Source: Gammaproteobacteria bacterium
GTDB taxonomy: Bacteria > Pseudomonadota > Gammaproteobacteria > SZUA-140
Direction: 5' to 3'
NCBI GenBank assembly: GCA_016716465.1
Contig: JADJWH010000001.1
Coordinates: 806,001-870,000 of the forward strand
DNA length: 64,000 nucleotides
Positions 16,104 through 24,312 of this stretch are shown in pieces; positions within the stretch are counted from its first letter, which is position 1, and every line of letters starts with the position of its first letter. A program made the position numbers and the translations under genes. The notes beneath the pieces were generated by a model that did not search any database, had not been told where the DNA came from, and saw only the letters and a list, made by a program, of their open reading frames with translations.

Positions 16104-17359
16104 GAGATGCAGGGGTCGTAATTGCGTATCACCTTCTCGGCGTGGGCGCGCAGATCCCCCGCGGCATGCTCCAGGCCGTACGCCTCCAGCGAGGCGCGCA
16201 GATCCGCCTCGATGCAGGCCTGGTTCTGGCTGGTCGGCGGCACGATGCGCGCCTCCGCGATGCGCCCGTCAGCATCGATCTCGTAGCGATGCCACAATAC
16301 GCCGCGCGGGGCCTCGGTGGCGGAATAGCCGACGCCGGCGCGCGGGCGGTATTCCGCGGCCGGCCGCTCCGGCGTTTCATAGGCTTCCAGCAGGCGGATG
16401 GCCTCGTGCAGGGCGTACAGGATCTCCACGGCGCGCGCGGCCATGCTGTGGAACATGTCATGGCTGGGCAGACGCAGGCCGGCGGAATCCATCACCCGGC
16501 GCACCTCCAGGGGAAGACGGTCGTGATTCAGATTCAGGCGCGCAAGCGGCCCGACCAGATAGGGTTCGCCGTGCAGCAGGGCGTGCAGTGCGGTCGAATA
16601 CGGCACCTGGAATTCTTCAATATGGCGGGCGAACTCGCGGCTGCCGAAAACCAGTCCGTCGCCGGTGGTCAGTTCGCCCTCGTTCAGTGGATACTCCTCC
16701 GGATGCCGCAGCGCGAGACAGGTGAGCCGGCGCTGGATCCCGCCCGCGCCCAGGCGTGCACACCAGGCCACGAGCTCCCCGGCGTCCGGCAGCATGGCGC
16801 GCAGCCTTGCGAGCAGCGCGCGCATCGTCTCCGGCGCGGGCGCGTGATGGAAACCGCCGATGCACACGCCCACCGGATGGACCGACCGGCCGCCCAGCAC
16901 GCGGATGATCTCGTTGCCCGCGGCCTGCAGGCGCAGCCCGCGCCGCACCTCGGCAGGATGGACCTTCGCCATCTCGGGCGCGCTGGCGAAACCCAGGAAA
17001 TCCGGGGCGGCGAGCAGATGGATGTGCAGACTGTGGCTCTCGATCCATTCGCCGCAGTACAGCAACCGGCGCATGGCGCGGACCCATGGGCCGGGATTGA
17101 TCCCCAGGACCGACTCGATCGCATGCACGGCGCTCATCTGGTAGGCGACCGGGCAGATGCCGCAGATGCGCGCGACGATGTCCGGGACCTCGCGGCAATC
17201 GCGGCCGACCAGGAATTTCTCGAACAGCCGCGGCGGCTCGAAGATGCGCAGGCCGAGCTCGGCGATGCGCCCGTCCTGGATGCGCAGATGCAGCGCGCCC
17301 TCGCCTTCGACCCGCGCGAGCACCGGGACATTGATGCGGATATCGCGCTCTTCAGACAT
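16061..17359 (-). CDS. hydA: Group 3b [NiFe] hydrogenase, large (alpha) subunit
   Basis: A 432-aa catalytic subunit that binds the NiFe(CN)2CO centre. Both Cys pairs are present: RICGICPVAYQ (about residue 60) and the C-terminal DPCISCATHFLDLTVERV, whose His marks the protease cut site. The start ATG at 17359 overlaps the small-subunit stop and replaces a longer artefactual frame. Together with the diaphorase and ferredoxin-like subunits upstream, it forms the four-subunit soluble NAD(P)-linked hydrogenase known as sulfhydrogenase or group 3b, reversible between H2 and NADPH and able to reduce sulfur in archaea. Confidence 0.95.
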   Translation of the reverse strand: MSEERDIRINVPVLARVEGEGALHLRIQDGRIAELGLRIFEPPRLFEKFLVGRDCREVPDIVARICGICPVAYQMSAVHAIESVLGINPGPWVRAMRRLLYCGEWIESHSLHIHLLAAPDFLGFASAPEMAKVHPAEVRRGLRLQAAGNEIIRVLGGRSVHPVGVCIGGFHHAPAPETMRALLARLRAMLPDAGELVAWCARLGAGGIQRRLTCLALRHPEEYPLNEGELTTGDGLVFGSREFARHIEEFQVPYSTALHALLHGEPYLVGPLARLNLNHDRLPLEVRRVMDSAGLRLPSHDMFHSMAARAVEILYALHEAIRLLEAYETPERPAAEYRPRAGVGYSATEAPRGVLWHRYEIDADGRIAEARIVPPTSQNQACIEADLRASLEAYGLEHAAGDLRAHAEKVIRNYDPCISCATHFLDLTVERV

Positions 17360-18188
17360 CGTCGAATCCGCCTTCGGCCGCACGTCGGCCCGCCTCCAGG
17401 AATACCGGCGCCCCGTTATTGATGAAGTGGAAGCGCCGTGCCACCGCCTCGGGCGGCAGTCCGAGCCCGGCCAGGCGCCGGCCGAGGGCCGCGGTGTTGG
17501 CGTTCTCCGCGGGGCCGTAGCAGGCATAACAGTCGCGACCGAAGCGCGGACACAGGGCGCCGCAACCGCTCAACGTGACCGGCCCCATGCAGGGCGTCCC
17601 GCGGGCGACCATCACGCATACCGCCCGTTCACGCTTGCACTCCAGGCACACCTTGTCGTGCTCACGCTCCGGTAATACGCCGAACAGCAGCGCCCGCACC
17701 GCGCCGAGTACCTGCCGGCCATTGACCGGGCAGCCCCATAGCTCAAGATCGACCTTCACGTGCGCGGAAATGGCGGTCGAGGTCTCCAGGGTCTGGATGT
17801 GGGACGGCGAGGCATAGATCCCGGCCATCCATTCCTGCGTCAGTCCGCCGAGGTTGCGCAGGGCCTGCAGTCCGCCCGCCGTCGCGCAGGCGCCGAGCGC
17901 GACCAGGAAGCGGCTGCTGGCGCGAACGCGGCGGATGCGCTCGTATTCATCCGGCGTGGTGATGCTGCCCTCGACGAAGGCGATATCCACCCGCGCCTCC
18001 GGATCCACCATCCCGGCCTCCGCGAAGTGGCGGATGTCGACCAGTTCGGCCAGCGTCAACAGATCATCCCCCAGGTTCAGGAAGGCCAACTGGCAACCGT
18101 CGCAGGAGGTGAATTTATGCACCGCGACCGTGGCCCGTTCCGACGCGGATTTATCATCAGACTTCAAGTTAGCTTCTGCGTTCATCAA
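17352..18188 (-). CDS. hydD: Group 3b [NiFe] hydrogenase, small (delta) subunit
   Basis: A 278-aa Fe-S electron-relay subunit. The proximal-cluster ligands are seen in FTSCDGCQLAFLNLGDD (near residue 28), LVALGACATAGG and ELWGCPVNG. A C-terminal Cys-rich block (CLECKRERAVCVMVARGTPC, GCGALCPRFGRDCYACYG) binds further 4Fe-4S clusters. It has no Tat signal peptide, as expected for a cytoplasmic group 3 enzyme. It overlaps the alpha-subunit gene by 8 bases and follows the gamma gene by 9 bases. Confidence 0.94.
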   Translation of the reverse strand: MMNAEANLKSDDKSASERATVAVHKFTSCDGCQLAFLNLGDDLLTLAELVDIRHFAEAGMVDPEARVDIAFVEGSITTPDEYERIRRVRASSRFLVALGACATAGGLQALRNLGGLTQEWMAGIYASPSHIQTLETSTAISAHVKVDLELWGCPVNGRQVLGAVRALLFGVLPEREHDKVCLECKRERAVCVMVARGTPCMGPVTLSGCGALCPRFGRDCYACYGPAENANTAALGRRLAGLGLPPEAVARRFHFINNGAPVFLEAGRRAAEGGFDDV

Positions 18189-18197
18189 ATTGATAAA

Positions 18198-19046
18198 TCA
18201 GAGACCTTTGACTGAAAACAGCGGTGCAATCTCGGAACAGGCGAACACCGGGCCGTCCTTGCAGACGAATTTCCCGCCAAACTGGCAATGCCCGCACTGC
18301 CCCACGGCGCAGTGCATGCTCCGCTCCAGGCTGAGCCAGATGGCGGAATCCGCAAGACCGAGCCCGCGCAAGGCCCTGACCGTGGCTGCCATCATCCCCT
18401 CCGGCCCGCACAGCAAGGCGAGCGTGCGTCCCGGCTCCGGCTCGATATGCTCGAACAGGCCCGTGACCGGCCCGATATGCCAGGGCCAGAGCGGCCCGCC
18501 GGTGTCGGCGGAAAACAGGACCCGGGTGCGCGGCATGGCCGCCCACGCCTCGTAACGCGCGCGCCAGAGCAGGTCATTGTAGTGCTTGACCCCTTGCAGT
18601 ATCGTGACGGCCCCGAAGCGGGCGCGCCGGCGCATCATGTACTGGATCACGGAGACGCTCGGCGCGCAGCCCAGTCCACCGGTCACGATCAGCACGTCCT
18701 TCCCTTCCAGCGCGTCCAGCGGCCAGCCCCGCCCGTAGGGGCCGCGTACACCGAGACGGTCGCCCGCCTTCAGCGCCGCGATCCCGTCGGTGACGCGGCC
18801 GACGCGGCGGATGGTGTGGTCGAGCAGATCGTCGTGTTCCGGATCGGAGACGATGGAGATCGGCACCTCTCCGACCCCATACAGATAGAGCATGTTGAAC
18901 TGTCCCGGCGCGAAGCGGTAGGCCGCGTGTTGCGCCGGATTGGCGAGGCGCAGTTTCAGCGTGAATACATGCTCGGACTCGTCGATACGTTCGACGATCT
19001 CGGCCTCATGCGGCAGATGAGGATTTACCCACGGTTCAGTCTGCAC
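18198..19046 (-). CDS. hydG: Group 3b hydrogenase, NAD(P)H/FAD diaphorase (gamma) subunit
   Basis: A 282-aa ferredoxin-reductase-like subunit that passes electrons between NAD(P)H and the Fe-S relay. It shows an FAD-binding beta barrel ([20 protein letters not shown]), the nucleotide-binding [15 protein letters not shown] loop, LLCGPEGMM, and a C-terminal 2Fe-2S cluster site [20 protein letters not shown]. The true start is the GTG at 19046, overlapping the beta-subunit stop; the longer frame to 19142 runs inside the neighbour. Homologous to the PyrK/HydG family. Confidence 0.92.
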   Translation of the reverse strand: MQTEPWVNPHLPHEAEIVERIDESEHVFTLKLRLANPAQHAAYRFAPGQFNMLYLYGVGEVPISIVSDPEHDDLLDHTIRRVGRVTDGIAALKAGDRLGVRGPYGRGWPLDALEGKDVLIVTGGLGCAPSVSVIQYMMRRRARFGAVTILQGVKHYNDLLWRARYEAWAAMPRTRVLFSADTGGPLWPWHIGPVTGLFEHIEPEPGRTLALLCGPEGMMAATVRALRGLGLADSAIWLSLERSMHCAVGQCGHCQFGGKFVCKDGPVFACSEIAPLFSVKGL

Positions 19047-20163
19047 AGACCGCCCTCGCTTCTTCCGTGATATCGATTCCGACCGGGCACCAGGTGATGC
19101 AACGGCCGCAGCCGACGCAGCCCGAGCGGCCATACTGATCATGCCAGCCGCCGAGCTTGTGCGTCAGCCACTGGCGATAGCGTTCCCGCGTGCCGCCGCG
19201 CACGGCGCCACCGTGAATATAGCTGTGTCCGAAGGTGAAGCAGGAATCCCATTGGCGGGTGTGCGTGCTCTCCGTGCCGTCCAGACTCGGGACATCATGT
19301 TCGCTGTAACAGAAGCAGGTGGGGCACACCGAGGTGCAGTTGGCGCAGGACAGACACCGCTGCGCGACCTCCTCCCAACGTGGATGCTCGAGACGCCCGA
19401 ACAGGGTATCTCGCAGGTCAGTGCCGGGCAGCGCGCGCTGTTGCGCACGCGCGCCCGACTCGATCTCACGCGCGGCCACTTGGCGCTGGTCCGTGGTCGC
19501 CTCGACGGTTGGCAGGCGCCGGAGGATGACACCACCGGCAACACTCCCGGCCTCGACGAGAAAGCCGTCGTCGAGCTCGGACAGGGCGAGATCGTAGCCG
19601 AAGTCCGCCCGCGGGCCGTCGCCGGTGGAGACGCAGAAACAGGTCGCGGCCGGATGGGTGCAGTGCACCGCGATCAGGAACAGTGCGTCGCGGCGCGCGC
19701 TGTAGGCGGGATCGGGCCGCGGGCCGTCACGGAAATGGGCGTCCTGCAGGCGCAACGCCGCCAGGTCGCAGGCCCGCACCCCCAGCACGGCCACCGGTCG
19801 CGCGACGGGCGGCGCCGGGATAAAGGCAAGGCGGCCCTGCGCGTCCCGGCGGACCGTCCATAGCGATTCCTGCGGCGTGAACAGCAGCGGCTTCAGGGCC
19901 TGCGGCCCGTTGGCCCAGGCGAAACAGCGCCCGCCCGCGCCCGCCTGCAGCCGGTATTCCCCCGGCCCCTGTCGGTCCGTGACCCCGTGCGGAAGCTCAG
20001 ACACACGCGTGACGGGATCATAGACGATCGCACCGTCGCGCACGCGCGGACCGATGCACTCGTACCCCGCCTCCGCCAGCACATCCAGCAGACGCTGCAG
20101 ATCGGCGCGGGGCAGGAAGCGGGTTTCAGTCACGGGGGCTTCGATATCCACTCGAACGGGCAT
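19036..20163 (-). CDS. hydB: Group 3b hydrogenase, 4Fe-4S (beta) subunit
   Basis: A 375-aa subunit that bridges electrons to the diaphorase. Two ferredoxin-type cluster sites are seen, [16 protein letters not shown] (about residue 255) and [15 protein letters not shown] near the C-terminus. The N-terminal two thirds form the HydB-type domain ([39 protein letters not shown]). I set the start at ATG 20163 ([16 protein letters not shown]); a longer in-frame extension is antisense to hypC and hypA. First gene of the structural operon, divergent from hypC with about 70 bases between them. Confidence 0.92.
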   Translation of the reverse strand: MPVRVDIEAPVTETRFLPRADLQRLLDVLAEAGYECIGPRVRDGAIVYDPVTRVSELPHGVTDRQGPGEYRLQAGAGGRCFAWANGPQALKPLLFTPQESLWTVRRDAQGRLAFIPAPPVARPVAVLGVRACDLAALRLQDAHFRDGPRPDPAYSARRDALFLIAVHCTHPAATCFCVSTGDGPRADFGYDLALSELDDGFLVEAGSVAGGVILRRLPTVEATTDQRQVAAREIESGARAQQRALPGTDLRDTLFGRLEHPRWEEVAQRCLSCANCTSVCPTCFCYSEHDVPSLDGTESTHTRQWDSCFTFGHSYIHGGAVRGGTRERYRQWLTHKLGGWHDQYGRSGCVGCGRCITWCPVGIDITEEARAVCAD

Positions 20164-20232
20164 TCCGCTGATCCAGACACATGGCCTATTATAGGGGCAT
20201 ACGAACCGCGCGATAGAGGACTGTGACCCGAC

Positions 20233-20457
20233 ATGTGTCTGGGAATACCGATGCGCATCATTTCCGTCGACGGCGACCGCGCCCGCTGCGAGGCCGGCGG
20301 CATCGAACGGGAGGTCAGCCTGTTCATGCTCCGGCCCGATCCGCCGGCGGTCGGCGATTACGTCCTCGTGCATGTCGGCTGCGCCATCCAGACGGTGCGG
20401 CCCAGTGACGCGCGCACGGCCTGGGAACTCCACGACGCCATGCGCAGCGGACATTGA
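20233..20457 (+). CDS. hypC: Hydrogenase maturation chaperone HypC
   Basis: A 74-aa chaperone that carries the Fe(CN)2CO unit with HypD to the large-subunit precursor. It begins with the invariant MCLGIPMRI motif, whose Cys2 is essential, and contains GDYVLVHVGCAIQ, the OB-fold strand of the family. It starts the plus-strand maturation operon and is divergent from the structural operon; the shared 69-bp gap (20164-20232) must hold both promoters. Three bases separate it from hypA. Confidence 0.96.
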   Translation: MCLGIPMRIISVDGDRARCEAGGIEREVSLFMLRPDPPAVGDYVLVHVGCAIQTVRPSDARTAWELHDAMRSGH

Positions 20458-20460
20458 GCG

Positions 20461-20805
20461 ATGCACGAGACCTCGCTGTGCCGAAACCTGCTGGCGCGTG
20501 TCCTGGAGATCGCGCGCCATCATGATGCCGCCGCCGTGGCCGCCATCCGGCTGCAACTGGGCCCGCTCGGCCGCCTCGATCCTCAGCATATCATCGACGA
20601 CTTCACCCAGATTGCCCTCGGCACCCCGGCACAGGAGGCGCGCATCGAGATCGAGACCGCCGCCCTTCAGGTGCACTGCCCCGCCTGCGGCATGGAATCC
20701 GAGGCCGCGCCCGATGATCCCTCCTGCCGGCGCTGCGGCAGCGATGACACGCGGATCCTGAACGGCGCCGAGCTGGTGCTGTTGAACGTGGAGCTCGCGG
20801 TGTGA
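20461..20805 (+). CDS. hypA: Hydrogenase nickel-insertion protein HypA
   Basis: A 114-aa nickel metallochaperone. The N-terminal MHE Ni-binding motif (MHETSLCRNLLARV) and the zinc-binding pairs CPACGMESEAAPDDPSCRRCG (residues about 76-96) are intact. It normally works with the GTPase HypB, which is not in this window. The stop overlaps the GTG start of hypD by four bases. Confidence 0.95.
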   Translation: MHETSLCRNLLARVLEIARHHDAAAVAAIRLQLGPLGRLDPQHIIDDFTQIALGTPAQEARIEIETAALQVHCPACGMESEAAPDDPSCRRCGSDDTRILNGAELVLLNVELAV

Positions 20806-21968
20806 CGGCGCCACCCGGCAGCGACGAGGCCGCCGGCTGGCTGGAAAAGATCCGCCGTCTGCCCATCCCGCGCCGCTTTCGCATCATGAACGTGTGCGGC
20901 GGTCACGAGCGCGCGCTGACCCTGGCGGGCCTGCGCGCGATCCTGCCGGCGGGCATCGAACTGATCCCGGGGCCCGGCTGTCCCGTGTGCATCTGCCCGG
21001 AGCAGGACATCCACGCCGCGATCGAACTGGCGCAACGGCCCGGCATCACGCTGCTGGCCTTCGGAGACCTGCTGCGCGTGCCCGCAAACGCGGCCCGGGG
21101 GCTGCCGCGCTCGCTCGCCGAGGCGCGCGCCGCGGGCGCCGATGTCCGTGCGGTCGCCTCGCCGCAGGAGGCCATTGCAATCGCCTGCGCCGAACCCCGT
21201 CGGCGGGTGGTGTTCTTCGCCGCCGGATTCGAGACCACCACGGCACCGGTGGCAGCGAGCCTGCTGCAAGGCGTGCCGGACAATCTGTCACTGCTGCTGT
21301 CCGCCCGGCGTACCTGGCCGGCGGTGGCCATGCTGCTCGACTCGGACGCCTCCGGCATCGACGCCCTGATCGCCCCGGGACACGTGGCGACCGTGATGGG
21401 TCCGGAGGAATGGGACTTCGTGCCCGGGCGCTTCGGTCTGCCGACCGCCATCGCGGGCTTTACCCCCGCCTCGCTGCTGGCCGGCATCTATTCGACCCTG
21501 CGTCAATCGCTCGAAGGCCACTGTTTCGTCGACAACACCTATGCGGAAACGGTGCGGCCCGGCGGCAATCCGGCCGCGCGCCGTTGCCTTGAGGAGACCC
21601 TGGATATCGTCGACGCGGATTGGCGCGGCATTGGGGTGATCCCGCGCTCGGGCTATCAGCTCCGCGCCGCCTGGTCGCGGCTGGATGCGCGGCTGTCCTT
21701 TCAGGCCGAGCTGGATCAGTCACGGCGCCGGGCGGGAGAGATGCCGCCCGGCTGCGACTGCGCGCGTGTCGTGCTCGGCCGCATCGCTCCCGATGACTGC
21801 GCGCTCTACGGACGCGGCTGCACCCCGCAGGCGCCGATCGGTCCCTGCATGGTCTCCGACGAGGGAGCGTGCCGGATCTGGTGGGCGGGCGGCGTGCGCC
21901 AGCGCACCCGCCGTCATGCCGGAATGGAGACTGGAGCGGGAGGCGAACAGCTTGCCTCGCCCATTTGA
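20802..21968 (+). CDS. hypD: Hydrogenase maturation protein HypD
   Basis: A 388-aa 4Fe-4S protein forming the scaffold with HypC on which the Fe(CN)2CO unit is built. The signatures are clear: NVCGGHERALTLAGLR, GPGCPVCICPEQDIHAA, FGDLLRVPA, FFAAGFETTTAPVAASL, and the C-terminal cluster ligands in PPGCDCARVVLGRI, CALYGRGCTPQAPIGPCMVS and GACRIWW. Start GTG within the hypA end. Full length. The operon continues with usp and pcm after 54 bases. Confidence 0.95.
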   Translation: MTAPPGSDEAAGWLEKIRRLPIPRRFRIMNVCGGHERALTLAGLRAILPAGIELIPGPGCPVCICPEQDIHAAIELAQRPGITLLAFGDLLRVPANAARGLPRSLAEARAAGADVRAVASPQEAIAIACAEPRRRVVFFAAGFETTTAPVAASLLQGVPDNLSLLLSARRTWPAVAMLLDSDASGIDALIAPGHVATVMGPEEWDFVPGRFGLPTAIAGFTPASLLAGIYSTLRQSLEGHCFVDNTYAETVRPGGNPAARRCLEETLDIVDADWRGIGVIPRSGYQLRAAWSRLDARLSFQAELDQSRRRAGEMPPGCDCARVVLGRIAPDDCALYGRGCTPQAPIGPCMVSDEGACRIWWAGGVRQRTRRHAGMETGAGGEQLASPI

Positions 21969-22022
21969 AGCTGATGAAATGAGTGTGCGTTCGGATCGCT
22001 ACCGCTTGAAGGAGGTACGCCC

Positions 22023-22466
22023 ATGCCGTACAGCCATATCCTGATCGCCGTCGACTTTTCGGATGCCTCAGCGCATGTCGCGCGCCAGGCTGCCGGGATC
22101 GCGCGGCAGAATTCGGCGACGATGAGTCTGCTCCATGTGGTCGATTACCTCCCGCCGCTCGGCTTCGCCGATGACCTCCTCCCCGCGCCGGCCCTGCTGG
22201 TGGACGAGAAGGAATTGCTGGAACACGGAACATCCTCCCTCGAGGCCTTCGCGCGCAGGATCGGCCTTCCCGCGGAGGTGAAGCGTCACGTGCTGCTGGG
22301 CGCGCCGCATCAGCAGATCGTGGAATTCGCCGGCGCCCAAGGGGCCGACCTGATCGTGCTCGGCTCGCATGGCCGGCACGGCCTCGGCCGTCTGCTCGGG
22401 AGCACGGCGAACGCCGTGCTCAATCACGCGACCTGCGACGTCCTCGCGGTGCGCATCACGGCCTGA
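22023..22466 (+). CDS. Universal stress protein (UspA family)
   Basis: A 147-aa single-domain Usp. It begins YSHILIAVDFSDASAHVARQ and contains the ATP-binding type motif GSHGRHGLGRLLGSTANAVL near the C-terminus (G-2x-G-9x-G-S/T), so it is likely of the nucleotide-binding class. A strong GGAGG site precedes the ATG. It lies two bases before pcm and downstream of hypD, possibly in the same transcript, giving a stress-protection group next to the maturation genes. Confidence 0.92.
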   Translation: MPYSHILIAVDFSDASAHVARQAAGIARQNSATMSLLHVVDYLPPLGFADDLLPAPALLVDEKELLEHGTSSLEAFARRIGLPAEVKRHVLLGAPHQQIVEFAGAQGADLIVLGSHGRHGLGRLLGSTANAVLNHATCDVLAVRITA

Positions 22467-22468
22467 GC

Positions 22469-23170
22469 ATGCCCGGGTCGGAATTCGAACGCGAGCGACA
22501 GCGTCTGCGGCGGGAGATCGAGACTGACATGCGCGACTGCGCCAGCGCCACCGGGCGCGACACCCTGTCGCCGCGCGTCATCGCCGCCATCGAAACCGTC
22601 CCGCGTGATCGCTTCGTGCCGCCCGGCATGCAGCCCTCCGCCTACGAGAACCGTCCCTTGTCCATCGGACTCGGGCAGACCATCTCGCAACCCTTCATCG
22701 TCGCCCTGATGACCGACATGCTCGATCCCGGGCCGGACGACGTCGTGCTGGAGATCGGCACGGGCTCGGGCTACCAGGCGGCCGTGCTGGCGCAGCTCGT
22801 CCGGCGGGTGTACAGCGTCGAGACGCTGCCGGAACTCGCGCAGACGGCGCGCGAGCATCTGGAAGGACTCGACTATCGTAACGTGGAAGTGCGCGTGGGC
22901 GACGGCCATCTGGGCTGGGCGGAGCATGCGCCCTACGATGCCATCATCGTCACCGCCGCGGCGCCCGAGATCCCGCCGGCACTGCTCGATCAGCTGAAGC
23001 CGGGCGGCCGCATGGTGATCCCGGTCGGGCTGCGCTATATGACGCAGGATCTGGTGCTGGTCACCAAGGACGCGGACGGCGAGACCCATCGCCGCAGCAT
23101 CCTCCCGGTGGCCTTCGTTCCGCTGGTCGAGTCCGGCGCCGCGGACGCGGACGCGCCGGCACGAGACTAG
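22469..23170 (+). CDS. pcm: Protein-L-isoaspartate O-methyltransferase
   Basis: A 233-aa repair enzyme that methylates isoaspartyl residues in damaged proteins using S-adenosylmethionine. It shows RDRFVPPGMQPSAYENRPL, the GQTISQPFIVALMTDMLDP substrate segment, the SAM motif VLEIGTGSGYQAAVLAQL and a later PPALLDQLKPGGRMVIPVG motif. Slightly longer than the usual 210-220 aa because of an extended N-terminus and acidic tail. Two bases after the Usp gene, so probably co-translated. Confidence 0.93.
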   Translation: MPGSEFERERQRLRREIETDMRDCASATGRDTLSPRVIAAIETVPRDRFVPPGMQPSAYENRPLSIGLGQTISQPFIVALMTDMLDPGPDDVVLEIGTGSGYQAAVLAQLVRRVYSVETLPELAQTAREHLEGLDYRNVEVRVGDGHLGWAEHAPYDAIIVTAAAPEIPPALLDQLKPGGRMVIPVGLRYMTQDLVLVTKDADGETHRRSILPVAFVPLVESGAADADAPARD

Positions 23171-23468
23171 CCGGCAAAAACGATCTCACAGGGCAGATTC
23201 TCCAGTATGCCCTGATAACCCCGCGCCTGAAGCCGGAGGGCTGTCGTTTCTTCGGGAGATAGGCGGGCTTGATGTCCAGCAGCGTCAGCGCATATGAATG
23301 ATCCTGTAATAAATAATTATGAAATTATACAAATACAACCTATACCTCAGGTTCAGGGCCAGATGAAGCGTTTTCGGCTCCCAGATCGCAGCCTATAATA
23401 ACCCGGTCAGCTCACCGGCGGGATCATGAGCGAGCCCATCGTGGTGAACAAGCACACAGGAGACTGCA
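23171..23468. other. Intergenic region between pcm and the pterin dehydratase gene
   Basis: No convincing gene. A short minus-strand open stretch near 23168-23280 reads like coding sequence (ARLSPEETTALRLQARGYQG) but has no start, so it may be the end of a decayed gene. The part from 23290 is AT-rich and probably holds the promoter for the next gene. Confidence 0.4.
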
Positions 23469-23813
23469 ATGACTGGACTGGCCGAGATCAAATGCGAGGC
23501 GTGCCGCGCCGGGGCGCCGACGGCAACGACGGAGGAGATCGCCGAGTTCCAGCCCCAGATCCCCGCCTGGCGCATCATCACGCGTGAAGGCATCGATCAA
23601 CTGGAGCGCAGCTATACCTTTCGCAACTTCGTCGATGCCCTCGCCTTCACCGTAAAGGTCGGCATGCTGGCGGAAAAGGAATTTCATCACCCTGACATCC
23701 ACACTGCCTGGGGCAAGGTGACCGTGACCTGGTGGTCGCACAAGATCAAGGGATTGCATCGCAACGATTTCATCCTCGCCGCGCGCACCGACCGGCTCTA
23801 CGGCCAGGACTGA
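23469..23813 (+). CDS. phhB: 4a-hydroxytetrahydrobiopterin dehydratase
   Basis: A 114-aa pterin-4-alpha-carbinolamine dehydratase, which dehydrates 4a-hydroxytetrahydropterin produced by aromatic hydroxylases or recycles related pterins. The catalytic histidines are seen in [20 protein letters not shown] and in SHKIKGLH, with the family core [19 protein letters not shown]. Normal length, good AGGAG site in front. No phenylalanine hydroxylase is nearby, so its role here is unclear. Confidence 0.93.
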   Translation: MTGLAEIKCEACRAGAPTATTEEIAEFQPQIPAWRIITREGIDQLERSYTFRNFVDALAFTVKVGMLAEKEFHHPDIHTAWGKVTVTWWSHKIKGLHRNDFILAARTDRLYGQD

Positions 23814-23890
23814 ACACCCGGCGCTGCCCCTCGACGGGGTTCTTCAGCGTCAGGCGCGCACGACGCGTTGCCCGCCCCTCACCGCTGTGT

Positions 23891-24100
23891 TCAAGCCTCC
23901 AGCGTGAAACCGACCTTCAGCGTCACCTGATAATGGGCGACCTTGCCGTTCTCGATCTGCCCACGTGTGCCGGTGACCTCGAACCAGCGCATATTGCGCA
24001 CCGTCTTCGCCGCGCGCGCGATGGCGTTTTCGATCGCGGGCTCGATCCCGTCGGGGGAGGAGCCGGTCAGCTCGATCAGTTTATAGACATGGTTGCTCAT
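23891..24100 (-). CDS. Dodecin (flavin-binding protein)
   Basis: A 69-aa dodecin that forms a hollow dodecamer storing or buffering flavins. It shows the family order: [40 protein letters not shown] with the flavin-stacking Trp, and [20 protein letters not shown]. Monocistronic, convergent with the pterin dehydratase gene. About 200 bases of AT-rich DNA separate its start from hypF. Confidence 0.94.
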   Translation of the reverse strand: MSNHVYKLIELTGSSPDGIEPAIENAIARAAKTVRNMRWFEVTGTRGQIENGKVAHYQVTLKVGFTLEA

Positions 24101-24312
24101 TCCAGGGTCCTCGTCGTTGGATGGGTGGACACGGCATGGTTACGATTCAGATCATAGCCTGCGCGATGCCCGCTGGAAAACCGCCTCACACCATATCTCT
24201 GATCTTGAGTCATATATCCTCTACTAACTATTGAATTATTTAATTAAAGATTGAGAAATCCACATCTCGAGCGGGCCGACCGGTTTCTGCGGTAGCATAG
24301 TGTATCCGCCGC

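Noticed and set aside
20164..20814. N-terminal extension of the hydrogenase beta subunit to 20814
   Set aside because: The extension is antisense to hypC and hypA; family similarity begins at ATG 20163.
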